Assembly: GCA_017399105.1 (NCBI GenBank)
Contig: JAFQEJ010000008.1
Location: forward strand, 1 to 64,000
Direction of reading: 5' to 3'
Source: Clostridia bacterium
Lineage (GTDB): Bacteria > Bacillota > Clostridia > Oscillospirales > CAG-272
Length of the DNA stretch: 64,000 bases
Part shown: in pieces, positions 15,949 to 24,261 of the stretch
Numbering within the stretch: position 1 is the stretch's first letter
Layout: each line of letters begins with the position of its first letter
Position numbers and translations under genes: made by a program
The notes under the pieces: generated by a model
Told to the model about the DNA's origin: nothing
The model's database searches: none
The model's input: the letters and a program-made list of their open reading frames with translations, nothing else

Positions 15949-18468
15949 TTGAATATCGCTGAATTTGAAGCCGCTTCGGTATATATTCTGGATATTCCCT
16001 ATCATGCCGATCGGGCATTTGATTATTTCATCCCCCTGACCATGCGCGGTCAGATTCGCATCGGCGGATTCGTGCATGTGCCCTTCGGCGGAGGAAATAA
16101 ACCCAAGCTGGGACTTGTAACTGCTCTGCACAGCGATATAAAAGAACGCGAGCTGAAACCAATCTCCTCGCCCGTACCGCTTCTCAGCGATAATGTAGCA
16201 CTGAACGCCGAAATGCTGGGACTCTGTTTCTTCATCAAGGAGCATACCTTCTGTTCCATGGGCGAAGCTGTCAAAAGCATCATTCCTCCCGCAGCTCTCT
16301 CCAAGCTTGAAGAAATCTTCCGAGCTGTGTCACGCCCCGCAGCCTTCTCTTCCCGCACCGCCGAGCTGATGTTTGAGAAAATCGCACAAACCGACGGAAT
16401 CAGTATGCAAGCCCTCTCCCGAACCTTCGGAAACGACACAGCAGTGCTGCTGAGTGATCTCATCAATTCCGGAGCAGTCCTCCGCGATGTGGAGACGCGC
16501 GATCCCTCCAACATCCGCTATGTCAATATGATTGAGCTTGCCATCGACACAGACGAGGCACAAGCCTATGCAGACCGCCGCAAATCGCTTCGCAGCGATG
16601 CCTACCGCACTGTCATTTCCGAGCTTCTGTCAAAGTCGGACTATAAAGCCCCCGCCGCCGAGCTCTCCGCCAACCTCTCCCAGCTCCGTGCCATGAGCGA
16701 CCGCGGCTATGTAAAAATCGTAAAAATCGACCTCTACCGAGATCCCTACACCGATCGAGAAGCTCCCACCCCCGACCATCTTCCGCTCACCGAGGAGCAA
16801 ATCAACGCAGATGAAGCCATCGGTGCACTTCTTGCCACAGGTGAGCCCAAAGCCGCACTTCTCCACGGTGTCACCGGCAGCGGCAAAACCCGTGTCATCA
16901 AGGCTGCCATCGACCGTGTACTCGCTATGGGACGGCAGGTCATCGTGCTGGTTCCCGAAATCTCGCTGACTCCTCAGACGGTGGGATTTTTCCGCTCCTA
17001 TTATGCAGACCGCATTGCGGTGGTGCACTCCTCTCTCTCAGCAGGTGAACGCTTTGACGCGTGGCGCAGAATGAAGCGAGGAGATGCCGATATCTGCATC
17101 GGTACCCGCTCGGCAGTCTTCGCCCCCTTCGAAAACCTGGGCATGATTGTCATCGACGAGGAGCAGGAGCACACCTATAAATCGGATATGAACCCCAAAT
17201 ATCACGCCCGTGATATCGCCCGCTACCGCTGTGCAAAGCACAACGCACTGATGCTGCTCTCCTCGGCAACCCCCTCAATCGAGAGCTATTACAAAGCAAA
17301 ATCGGGCATCTACTCACTGATTGAGCTGAAGCATCGCTACAGCGACAGCGGACTTCCCACCACCGAAATGGCAGACTTGCGTAATGATGCAAAGCAGGGC
17401 AATACTTCCCCTCTCGGATCGGTACTTTTATCTGCCATCACTGACACCCTCGCCCGCGGTGAACAAGTCATTCTTTTCCTCAACCGCAGAGGATATAACA
17501 GTTTCCTCTCCTGCGGCATCTGCGGAGAAGTGCTCACCTGCCCCCACTGCAGCGTATCGCTTACCTTCCATACCCGCGGCAAGCTCCATCAGGATGAAGG
17601 CGAAACCTTAGCCCATGCCCATCTGAAGCGAGGCTATCTCACCTGCCACTACTGCGGCTACCGCATGAAGGTTCCCGAAGCCTGTCCCTCCTGCGGCAAT
17701 CCCAATCTCGGCTACACGGGAGCAGGCACACAACGTATCGAGGAAGAGCTGGAACGTGCCTTCCCCGATGCCCGCATCATGCGCCTTGATGCCGACACCA
17801 CCCAGAGCAAATTCGCCTATGAACAGATGCTAGACGATTTCCGTGCAGGGAAAGCAGACATTATGCTGGGCACACAGATGGTTACAAAAGGCCATGATTT
17901 TCCGGGTGTGACCCTGGTCGGTGTCCTTCTTGCAGATTCTTCCCTTTTCGTAGATGATTTCCGCGCAGGAGAGAAAACCTTCTCGCTCATGACCCAGGTC
18001 ATCGGCCGTGCTGGCAGAGCCGACAAGAGCGGACGCGCCATTGTACAGACCAATTCCCCCGAAAATCCCGTGCTCCTCCTTGCTGCAAAGCAGAATTACG
18101 AAGCCTTCTACGAAAACGAAATTCTCCAGCGCCGTGCCTACCTCTTCCCCCCCTTCTGTGATATGGCGCTGATCACCCTGACAGGTTCTCACGAAAACGA
18201 ACTGCTCACCGCCGCCGCCGATTACGACAGACACATCAAAGAGCTCCTCGAGCGCGATCCCGCCTACCGTGATCTCCAGCTTGTCATGTTTGGACCTATC
18301 GAAGCACCGATTTATAAAATCAACGAAAAATACCGACTGCGCTTTATTTTTAAGTGCCGTTCAGATATAAAAATCCGTTCACTTCTTGCCCGCATGATGC
18401 GCGAAGAAGGCGCAAAATTTGGCAAAAAAATCACCATCACCACCGATATCAATCCCAATTCTCTATAA
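15949..18468 (+). CDS. priA: Primosomal replication-restart helicase PriA
   Basis: About 839 residues. Order: N-terminal 3'-DNA-binding domain (VYILDIPYHADRAFDYFIP), a winged-helix region, SF2 helicase lobe with Walker A GVTGSGKT, Walker B-like IDEEQEH, and SSATPS. An inserted zinc domain carries cysteine pairs (CGICGEVLTCPHC, then CHYCGY ... CPSCGN). Helicase lobe 2 follows with GTQMVTKGHDFPGV and QVIGRAGRADKSG. The start is a TTG at 15949, preceded by GGAGAGGAG; an earlier TTG at 15898 has no such signal. It unwinds stalled forks and loads the replicative helicase. Followed by def, fmt, yugP and rsmB in close order. Confidence 0.96.
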   Translation: MNIAEFEAASVYILDIPYHADRAFDYFIPLTMRGQIRIGGFVHVPFGGGNKPKLGLVTALHSDIKERELKPISSPVPLLSDNVALNAEMLGLCFFIKEHTFCSMGEAVKSIIPPAALSKLEEIFRAVSRPAAFSSRTAELMFEKIAQTDGISMQALSRTFGNDTAVLLSDLINSGAVLRDVETRDPSNIRYVNMIELAIDTDEAQAYADRRKSLRSDAYRTVISELLSKSDYKAPAAELSANLSQLRAMSDRGYVKIVKIDLYRDPYTDREAPTPDHLPLTEEQINADEAIGALLATGEPKAALLHGVTGSGKTRVIKAAIDRVLAMGRQVIVLVPEISLTPQTVGFFRSYYADRIAVVHSSLSAGERFDAWRRMKRGDADICIGTRSAVFAPFENLGMIVIDEEQEHTYKSDMNPKYHARDIARYRCAKHNALMLLSSATPSIESYYKAKSGIYSLIELKHRYSDSGLPTTEMADLRNDAKQGNTSPLGSVLLSAITDTLARGEQVILFLNRRGYNSFLSCGICGEVLTCPHCSVSLTFHTRGKLHQDEGETLAHAHLKRGYLTCHYCGYRMKVPEACPSCGNPNLGYTGAGTQRIEEELERAFPDARIMRLDADTTQSKFAYEQMLDDFRAGKADIMLGTQMVTKGHDFPGVTLVGVLLADSSLFVDDFRAGEKTFSLMTQVIGRAGRADKSGRAIVQTNSPENPVLLLAAKQNYEAFYENEILQRRAYLFPPFCDMALITLTGSHENELLTAAADYDRHIKELLERDPAYRDLQLVMFGPIEAPIYKINEKYRLRFIFKCRSDIKIRSLLARMMREEGAKFGKKITITTDINPNSL

Positions 18469-18505
18469 ATTCCATATTTTTTATTTCGAAAGTGAGGAAT
18501 GCCCG

Positions 18506-18991
18506 ATGGCAATATTGAAAATATTAAAGAATGACGATCCCACACTCCGCAAAACCAGCCGTAAAGTAGATGCTATCACCCCTCGCATCACAACACTCCT
18601 CGATGATATGACCGAGACTATGAGAGCCGCTAACGGATGCGGTCTTGCCGCAGTCCAGATCGGTGTTCTCCGCCGTATTGTCGTCATCGAATGTGAGGAA
18701 GGAAACGTCCTCGAGCTGATTAATCCCGAAATCATCGCCTCCGAAGGCGTGCAGAATGAAATGGAAGGCTGTCTCTCGCTTCCCAAGCGCTGGGGTATCA
18801 CCGAGCGTCCCGAAAGGGTCACCGTCCGCGCCATGAACCGTAAGGGTGAGATCATTGAGATCACAGGCGAAGGCCTGCTTGCCCGCGCACTCTGCCACGA
18901 AACCGACCACCTGGACGGCAAGCTTTTCTCGGACAACGCCATCCATATGCTGACCCCCGAGGAAATCGAAGAAATGGAACAGGACGCCTGA
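18506..18991 (+). CDS. def: Peptide deformylase
   Basis: 161 residues. All three metal/catalytic motifs are intact: GCGLAAVQIG (motif 1), EGCLSLP with the metal-binding Cys (motif 2) and HETDHLDG, the HExxH-type motif 3. It removes the formyl group from nascent N-terminal methionine. Start at ATG 18506 with GTGAGG upstream, so the N-terminus MAILKILKNDDPTLR fits the family. Adjacent fmt makes the formylated initiator that Def later acts on, which explains the linkage. Confidence 0.96.
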   Translation: MAILKILKNDDPTLRKTSRKVDAITPRITTLLDDMTETMRAANGCGLAAVQIGVLRRIVVIECEEGNVLELINPEIIASEGVQNEMEGCLSLPKRWGITERPERVTVRAMNRKGEIIEITGEGLLARALCHETDHLDGKLFSDNAIHMLTPEEIEEMEQDA

Positions 18992-19011
18992 CACAGCGCG
19001 GAGGTATCACA

Positions 19012-19959
19012 ATGAAAATTCTCTTTATGGGCACCCCCGACTTTGCCCACCGTTCACTCTGCGCCCTCATTGACGGCGGCTTTGATGTAGCTGCTGTCAT
19101 CACACAGCCTGATAAGCCCAAGGGACGCGGTTATGTGATGACCCCTCCACCCGTCAAGGTGAGAGCACTTGAGGCTGGTCTGCCCGTTTATCAGCCGACC
19201 ACGCTACGTGATGAAGCTTTCGCCGCACTTCTTGCCGAGATCAATCCTGATGTGATCGTTGTTGTCGCCTACGGAAAAATTCTTCCGGTCAATGTACTCG
19301 AATATCCCAAATACGGCTGCATCAACCTCCACGGTTCTCTCCTTCCCGAATACCGCGGCGCCGCTCCCATTCAGCGCGCCGTCATGGACGGAAGAACAAC
19401 AACCGGTGTCACCACCATGTATATGGCAGACGGCATCGATACCGGTGATATGATCGACAAAGCCGAGATCACACTCACTGACGCCGATAACTTTGAAACC
19501 TGTCATGACCGCCTGGCTGAAGTGGGAGCCAACCTGCTCTGCTCCACCCTGCGCGACATCGAAGTCGGAAATATTCACCGCACCCCCCAGAATCATACTC
19601 TCGCAACCCACGCCGCAAAAATCGAAAAGCCCGACTGTATCCTCGATTTCTCGAGTGATGCAAGAGAGCTCTTCAACCGCATCCGCGGTCTTTCCCCCTT
19701 CCCCCTGGCATTTGCTGTACTGAACGGCAAAATAGTGAAGTTTGTCTCTGCCGAATACAGCGATAAAACCTATGATACCTTCCCCGGAACCGTCACCTCG
19801 CTGGATAACGGAGTAGTTACCATTTCCTGCGGCAGAGGAAGCCTCCGTCTCACCGGTCTTCTTCCCGAAGGAAAAGGACGCATGTCAGCGGCAGATTTTA
19901 TCCGCGGACGCAAGATCAATGTGGGAGATGTCTTTGAAAAAGCCGAGCTGAACAAATAA
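19012..19959 (+). CDS. fmt: Methionyl-tRNA formyltransferase
   Basis: 315 residues, normal. N-terminal formyltransferase domain: ILFMGTPDFA, QPDKPKGRG, and the active-site loop INLHGSLLPEYRGAAPIQ with the catalytic Asn/His and later DTGDM. The C-terminal domain (residues 205-310) contains IRGLSPFPLAF and binds the tRNA. It formylates Met-tRNA(fMet) for initiation. SD GGAGGT lies about eight bases before the ATG; 20 bases after def. Confidence 0.97.
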   Translation: MKILFMGTPDFAHRSLCALIDGGFDVAAVITQPDKPKGRGYVMTPPPVKVRALEAGLPVYQPTTLRDEAFAALLAEINPDVIVVVAYGKILPVNVLEYPKYGCINLHGSLLPEYRGAAPIQRAVMDGRTTTGVTTMYMADGIDTGDMIDKAEITLTDADNFETCHDRLAEVGANLLCSTLRDIEVGNIHRTPQNHTLATHAAKIEKPDCILDFSSDARELFNRIRGLSPFPLAFAVLNGKIVKFVSAEYSDKTYDTFPGTVTSLDNGVVTISCGRGSLRLTGLLPEGKGRMSAADFIRGRKINVGDVFEKAELNK

Positions 19960-19985
19960 TCGCTCTGCCCCGAAAGGATTATTCT

Positions 19986-20669
19986 ATGTTTTTTGATTGG
20001 ACCTATATCGTTATCGTCCTGCCGGCGGTAATTCTCGCCATGCTGGCACAAGCCAAGGTCAAATCCACCTTCGCAAGCTATGACAAAATAACAACCTCCC
20101 GCCGTTTCACAGGTTATGATGCCGCACGCCGCATCCTCGATGCAAACGGTCTCACGCATATTGCGATCGAGCATGTACAGGGCGAGCTTACCGACCACTA
20201 CGATCCCAAAGCAGGCGTCATCCGTCTCTCTGACAGCACTTATGCCAATACCAGTGTTGCGGCAGTCGGTGTCGCGGCTCACGAAGCCGGTCACGCGGTA
20301 CAGCATGCCACAGGCTACAGCCCCATGAAGCTTCGCTCTGCTATCATTCCCATCACCAACATCGGCTCCAATCTGGCAATGCCGCTGGTGCTGCTGGGAC
20401 TCCTTCTCTCGATGCCGCCCCTTGCCTATCTCGGGATTGCCGCATTCAGCCTCTCCACGCTCTTTCAGCTGATTACCCTCCCCGTGGAATACAACGCCAG
20501 CAATCGCGCGGCTGCCATTCTCGGTACAAGTGATATGCTCGATCAGACAGAGGTGAGCAAGGTTAAGAAGGTGCTCAGCGCCGCCGCGCTCACCTATGTA
20601 GCTGCCCTCGCCGTTTCTCTTGCCAACCTTCTCAGACTGATGATTATTGTGGGAAGGAGAAAAAGATGA
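19986..20669 (+). CDS. yugP: YugP-type zinc metallopeptidase, membrane-bound
   Basis: 227 residues. An N-terminal membrane segment (IVIVLPAVILAMLAQ), then a soluble part with the zinc motif HEAGHAVQH and a following GYSP, and two more hydrophobic stretches (NLAMPLVLLGLLLSMPP and SLSTLFQLITLPVEYNASNRA, where the NASNRA Asn/Arg end is typical). This is the neutral zinc metallopeptidase family (Zn_peptidase_2). Its substrate is unknown. It overlaps the rsmB start by four bases, showing translational coupling, a common order in Clostridia. Confidence 0.93.
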   Translation: MFFDWTYIVIVLPAVILAMLAQAKVKSTFASYDKITTSRRFTGYDAARRILDANGLTHIAIEHVQGELTDHYDPKAGVIRLSDSTYANTSVAAVGVAAHEAGHAVQHATGYSPMKLRSAIIPITNIGSNLAMPLVLLGLLLSMPPLAYLGIAAFSLSTLFQLITLPVEYNASNRAAAILGTSDMLDQTEVSKVKKVLSAAALTYVAALAVSLANLLRLMIIVGRRKR

Positions 20670-21970
20670 GCGAAGCCAAAGCAGTCTCTGTACGTGAAGC
20701 TGCCTATCATTCACTTTGGAAATGCCGTGCTTCGGGCAAATACTCCAATATCGAAATCGATGCAGCCATAAAACGTCACAGCTTCCCCGATGCTGACCGT
20801 GCACTCTTCACCAATCTGGTCTATGGCACCATCGAGCGCGGAATCACGCTGGATCATATCCTCGCACAGTTCTCCTCCCTGCCGCTTGAAGAAATCGACC
20901 CCCGCATTCTTATCATTCTTGAGTTGGGACTTTACCAGTGCTACTTCCTAGATCGCATCCCCGACCACGCCGCAGTTAACGAATGCTGTGAACTTGCAAA
21001 AAAGTTCGCCAAGGCAGGCTCTGTCAATTTCGTCAATGCCATCCTCCGCCGTGCAATCCGTGAGAAGGAAAGTGTACATTATCCCGACAAAAAGAGCGAT
21101 CCCATCTCATATCTCTCTGTCAAGTATAGCTTTCCCACCTGGCTCTGCGAGATGTGGAGCTCCATGTACGGTGCCGAAACCGCCGAAGCACTCCTTGCAG
21201 GCGCATCAAAAAATCCTCCCATCACCATCCGCACCAATACTCTGCTCTGTTCCCGTGAAGCTCTCGCAGAAAAGCTGGCAGCTGCCGAAATTACCGCTGT
21301 CCCCACCCCAAATGCGCCCCACGGACTGATTCTCACCGGCCGCGCCTCCTTTGATCAGTTGAATGAAATTGCGCCCGGCGCATTCTTTGTTCAGGATGAA
21401 GCCTCTCAGCTGGCAGTTGAAACCCTCTCTGCCCAGCCCGGCGAATTTATCATCGATACCTGCTGCTGCCCGGGAGGAAAATCCTTCGGATGCGCGCTGA
21501 ACATGCAAAACAGCGGCAGTATCCTCTCCTGCGATCTCCATGCCAACAAGCTTTCGCTGGTGGAAAAAGGAGCTTCGCGTCTCGGCATCTCGATCATCGA
21601 AACCCGCGCCGCCGATGGCTCAAAGCGCGATGACTCCCTGTTCAATAAAGCTGACCGTGTCATCTGCGATGTTCCCTGCTCGGGACTCGGCGTCATCGCT
21701 AAAAAGCCGGAAATTCGCTATAAATCTCCCGAAGATATCGCCCGCCTTCCCGAGGTGCAGTATAAAATTCTCGATAATGTCAGTGGGTATGTCAAGCAGG
21801 GCGGCGTTCTCCTCTACTCCACCTGCACACTCAACAAATCTGAAAATGAAGTTGTAGTAAACCGCTTCCTCGCCGCACACGGCGAATTCACCCTCGATTC
21901 CATGCGTACCTATTTTCCCCACATCGACGGCTGTGACGGTTTTTTCACAGCAAAATTGATCAAAGCCTAA
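20666..21970 (+). CDS. rsmB: 16S rRNA m5C967 methyltransferase RsmB
   Basis: 434 residues. N-terminal NusB-like RNA-binding domain (residues 1-150), then the Rossmann methyltransferase with motif I DTCCCPGGKS, motif IV DVPCSGLGV and motif VI YSTCTL, whose Cys is the usual nucleophile, and a final PHIDGCDGFFTAKL. It methylates a cytosine in helix 31 of 16S rRNA. The ATG overlaps the yugP stop. In Bacillus rlmN, prpC and prkC come next, but here the block stops at a bidirectional terminator and an accessory carbohydrate gene follows. Confidence 0.95.
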   Translation: MSEAKAVSVREAAYHSLWKCRASGKYSNIEIDAAIKRHSFPDADRALFTNLVYGTIERGITLDHILAQFSSLPLEEIDPRILIILELGLYQCYFLDRIPDHAAVNECCELAKKFAKAGSVNFVNAILRRAIREKESVHYPDKKSDPISYLSVKYSFPTWLCEMWSSMYGAETAEALLAGASKNPPITIRTNTLLCSREALAEKLAAAEITAVPTPNAPHGLILTGRASFDQLNEIAPGAFFVQDEASQLAVETLSAQPGEFIIDTCCCPGGKSFGCALNMQNSGSILSCDLHANKLSLVEKGASRLGISIIETRAADGSKRDDSLFNKADRVICDVPCSGLGVIAKKPEIRYKSPEDIARLPEVQYKILDNVSGYVKQGGVLLYSTCTLNKSENEVVVNRFLAAHGEFTLDSMRTYFPHIDGCDGFFTAKLIKA

Positions 21971-21978
21971 CATAACCC

Positions 21979-22020
21979 AAAGGGATGCCACCGGTTCATA
22001 CGATGACATCCCAAATTTTA
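21979..22020. terminator. Bidirectional terminator between rsmB and the GxGYxYP-like gene
   Basis: GGGATG pairs with CATCCC around an imperfect inner stem, with AAATTTTATTT after it on the plus strand. It lies between two convergent stops. Confidence 0.72.
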
Positions 22021-24105
22021 TTTCTCTTTTGCATACTGCTCATACAGCTCAGCAAGCTGATCCGGGCGCACAACTTCACAGTATTCGGGCAAATGCTCCT
22101 TCACCCAAATCAGCGGCGCTGCCCCCTCACGCAGCAAATAATTTCCAAGGACAAATACATTGATAAAACTCGGTGCATCCTCTGATGCAATCTCGCGGAG
22201 AATTCCCTCCAGCAGTACCTGTCCGTCCCCTTCTGCACTTCCCTTAGGTGCCAGACTGACCACTCTTGTATGGAAAACAGGCTTTCCCGCCAGCATATAT
22301 TCAGAGCCGACAAAAGTATCCATATCCGGCTCACTGTTGTAACCGGTGTAAATTGCCGTCAGCTCGGGAATCGCTTCCATATAACGCGCTGCACTTGCAT
22401 CTGTCACCGAATATGTAGCGTCGAAGATACGCATAACAGGCAGATCTGCCCGTCTGATCAGCTCTCTGCTGTGAGAAAGATATTCCGTCAGTGCTGCTTC
22501 TCTCTTCTCGGACGCAAGACGGATACCGTATATATCAGGATTATACATATCGCCGATACCGTTGCCGTCCAGATACCAGCAATCACTCTCCTCAGCATTG
22601 GCATAATACCACTCCAGCACAGCAGGCGCCAGATAATACATCGCCCCGGCGGTACTCCATCCGATGGCAACCTTACCGCGCCCTTCCTTGCGGTATGTGC
22701 TGTTCCAGAGCTGATATGCCCAGGCATAGTTCTCGCCCTCACTGAGCAGGAAGCTCACATATCGCTTTTCGGGATCGAGCGTCAGCTTCTTGTGTGGTTT
22801 CTGTTTCAGATTCCCTGCCTCAAGTCCCGAGAACAGACTCATATTATCCACGCTGAAGCTGTAAACAAAGAACTTGCCAAGCTCAGCACAGGCACGGAAA
22901 AGCGCATCCTCATCAAGAACGCTGTCATAACGGCTCTCACCGTTGCGGCTTGCAATACCGAGAACAGGCGTATTGGGAGGTGTCATCGCCAGCAGATCAA
23001 AGTAGAAATAATAGTCCTCTTCATCCTTGACCGCCGCACTGTTGAAGGAAAAAATTTTGTTCTGCACCAGATAATCGCGGCTGGAATCGGTAAAATGCAG
23101 GTCGCAGTCACCGTAGCTATGACAGAGAATACCGTGATGGCAGTGAGGCCAAAGCTCCTCTTTTGCCCACTTGTATGCCTCCACATCATCTGCAAAGCGG
23201 CTATCCAGTCTGAATCTCGGAAGTGAGCAGTCAATTCTGTCATTGCGTTCTGCCCCCGCATAAATATAATCCTTCACGCCGCATACCATCGTCGCAATAT
23301 TCATCGCATAATCGGTCCCGTCACAGGGTGCAATGCTGCCGGTCACAACACCGTGATAATAATCGGAAAACTGCTCAAGTGCCTCCTCCAGCGTAATCGG
23401 AACAAGCTCTCTTCCCTTTTCCTCAAGCAATCGGTACCACTCGGTCACAGCATCAGCTCCCCGCCCATTGTAGCGACCATAATGCACATAGAGCTGAGGC
23501 TCTGCACGATTCACAAGTCCCTGCAATGTAACAGCAGTAAAGTAATCCTCTTTATTCAACTTGTGCCCATCAATAAAATAAATCTTCTCCGCAGGTCGCG
23601 CCGCCCTCGGAAAAACTTCCTCAAACGTCACCGGCGGCATGTTTTCGGTGGAAATCACATAATCTCTGCGGGGTGAGACTGCAGCTTCAATAGTCACTCT
23701 CTCCACTACAGCATCCGGATCACCGTCACAGTAGAGCGCAATCCGATCAAAATCCAGCTTCGGATCTGTAGGATGGCAGAGCAGCCGCTCACCGTAGAAG
23801 CATCCGTTCACATGATAGCGCACCAGTCCGAGCGATCGGTAAAGCTCAATCTTCAGCGAGTTCTCTTTTCCCTTGTATATATGCGGAAATGCACGAAGCA
23901 GCATCTTTCCCGCACCATGATACATCAAAAGCAGCGGATCCTGTGTCACGCAAAAGCGCAGAAAACGGTCGTCCTCTCCCTTTCCGAAGCTGATTCCCAG
24001 CTGGTAGCTTCCCTCTCCCTGACAGGTAAATCGAAAAGCAATCGAAATGTCACCTTCCATCATGTCAAGCGGAATTCTTATATTTTCATGAAGACTGTAA
24101 CTCAT
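22018..24105 (-). CDS. GxGYxYP-family putative glycoside hydrolase
   Basis: About 695 residues. Residues 1-170 are a beta-sandwich-like module. From about residue 178 the segment IDGHKLNKEDYFTAVTLQGL, followed by VNR, matches the GxGYxYP N-terminal domain. Later WYLDGNGIGDMYNPDIYG sits where the namesake motif of this family is found, but in a diverged form. Its C-terminal TIM-barrel-like part ends near LAELYEQY. No signal peptide, so cytoplasmic. Members occur in polysaccharide loci but enzymatic activity is unproven. ATG 24105 has GGAGGAAG in front; an earlier ATG within the leader hairpin has none. Confidence 0.7.
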   Translation of the reverse strand: MSYSLHENIRIPLDMMEGDISIAFRFTCQGEGSYQLGISFGKGEDDRFLRFCVTQDPLLLMYHGAGKMLLRAFPHIYKGKENSLKIELYRSLGLVRYHVNGCFYGERLLCHPTDPKLDFDRIALYCDGDPDAVVERVTIEAAVSPRRDYVISTENMPPVTFEEVFPRAARPAEKIYFIDGHKLNKEDYFTAVTLQGLVNRAEPQLYVHYGRYNGRGADAVTEWYRLLEEKGRELVPITLEEALEQFSDYYHGVVTGSIAPCDGTDYAMNIATMVCGVKDYIYAGAERNDRIDCSLPRFRLDSRFADDVEAYKWAKEELWPHCHHGILCHSYGDCDLHFTDSSRDYLVQNKIFSFNSAAVKDEEDYYFYFDLLAMTPPNTPVLGIASRNGESRYDSVLDEDALFRACAELGKFFVYSFSVDNMSLFSGLEAGNLKQKPHKKLTLDPEKRYVSFLLSEGENYAWAYQLWNSTYRKEGRGKVAIGWSTAGAMYYLAPAVLEWYYANAEESDCWYLDGNGIGDMYNPDIYGIRLASEKREAALTEYLSHSRELIRRADLPVMRIFDATYSVTDASAARYMEAIPELTAIYTGYNSEPDMDTFVGSEYMLAGKPVFHTRVVSLAPKGSAEGDGQVLLEGILREIASEDAPSFINVFVLGNYLLREGAAPLIWVKEHLPEYCEVVRPDQLAELYEQYAKEK

Positions 24106-24123
24106 ATTCTTCCTCCAATACAT

Positions 24124-24159
24124 AAAAAGCAGCGAACATGTCATCATCCGCTGCTTTTT
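24124..24159 (-). terminator. Terminator-like hairpin in the 5' leader of the GxGYxYP-like gene
   Basis: On the minus strand an 11-bp perfect stem (AAAAAGCAGCG with CGCTGCTTTTT, 14-base loop) ends in five T. It lies between the promoter at 24191-24219 and the start codon, so it is placed as a transcription attenuator or as the end of a short RNA. Confidence 0.65.
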
Positions 24160-24190
24160 GTTTTGCGGCAGTTCTTAACTGTTCATCAAG

Positions 24191-24219
24191 ATTATACCGC
24201 AATCGTATTGGTTTGTCAA
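24191..24219 (-). promoter_or_regulatory. Consensus promoter of the GxGYxYP-like gene
   Basis: Minus strand TTGACA (24214-24219), 17-base spacer, TATAAT (24191-24196); perfect hexamers, the strongest protein-gene promoter seen here. Confidence 0.88.
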
Positions 24220-24261
24220 TAGCTAATGCTGTTTTACACCGTACATTTTCGCATTAGTAAT

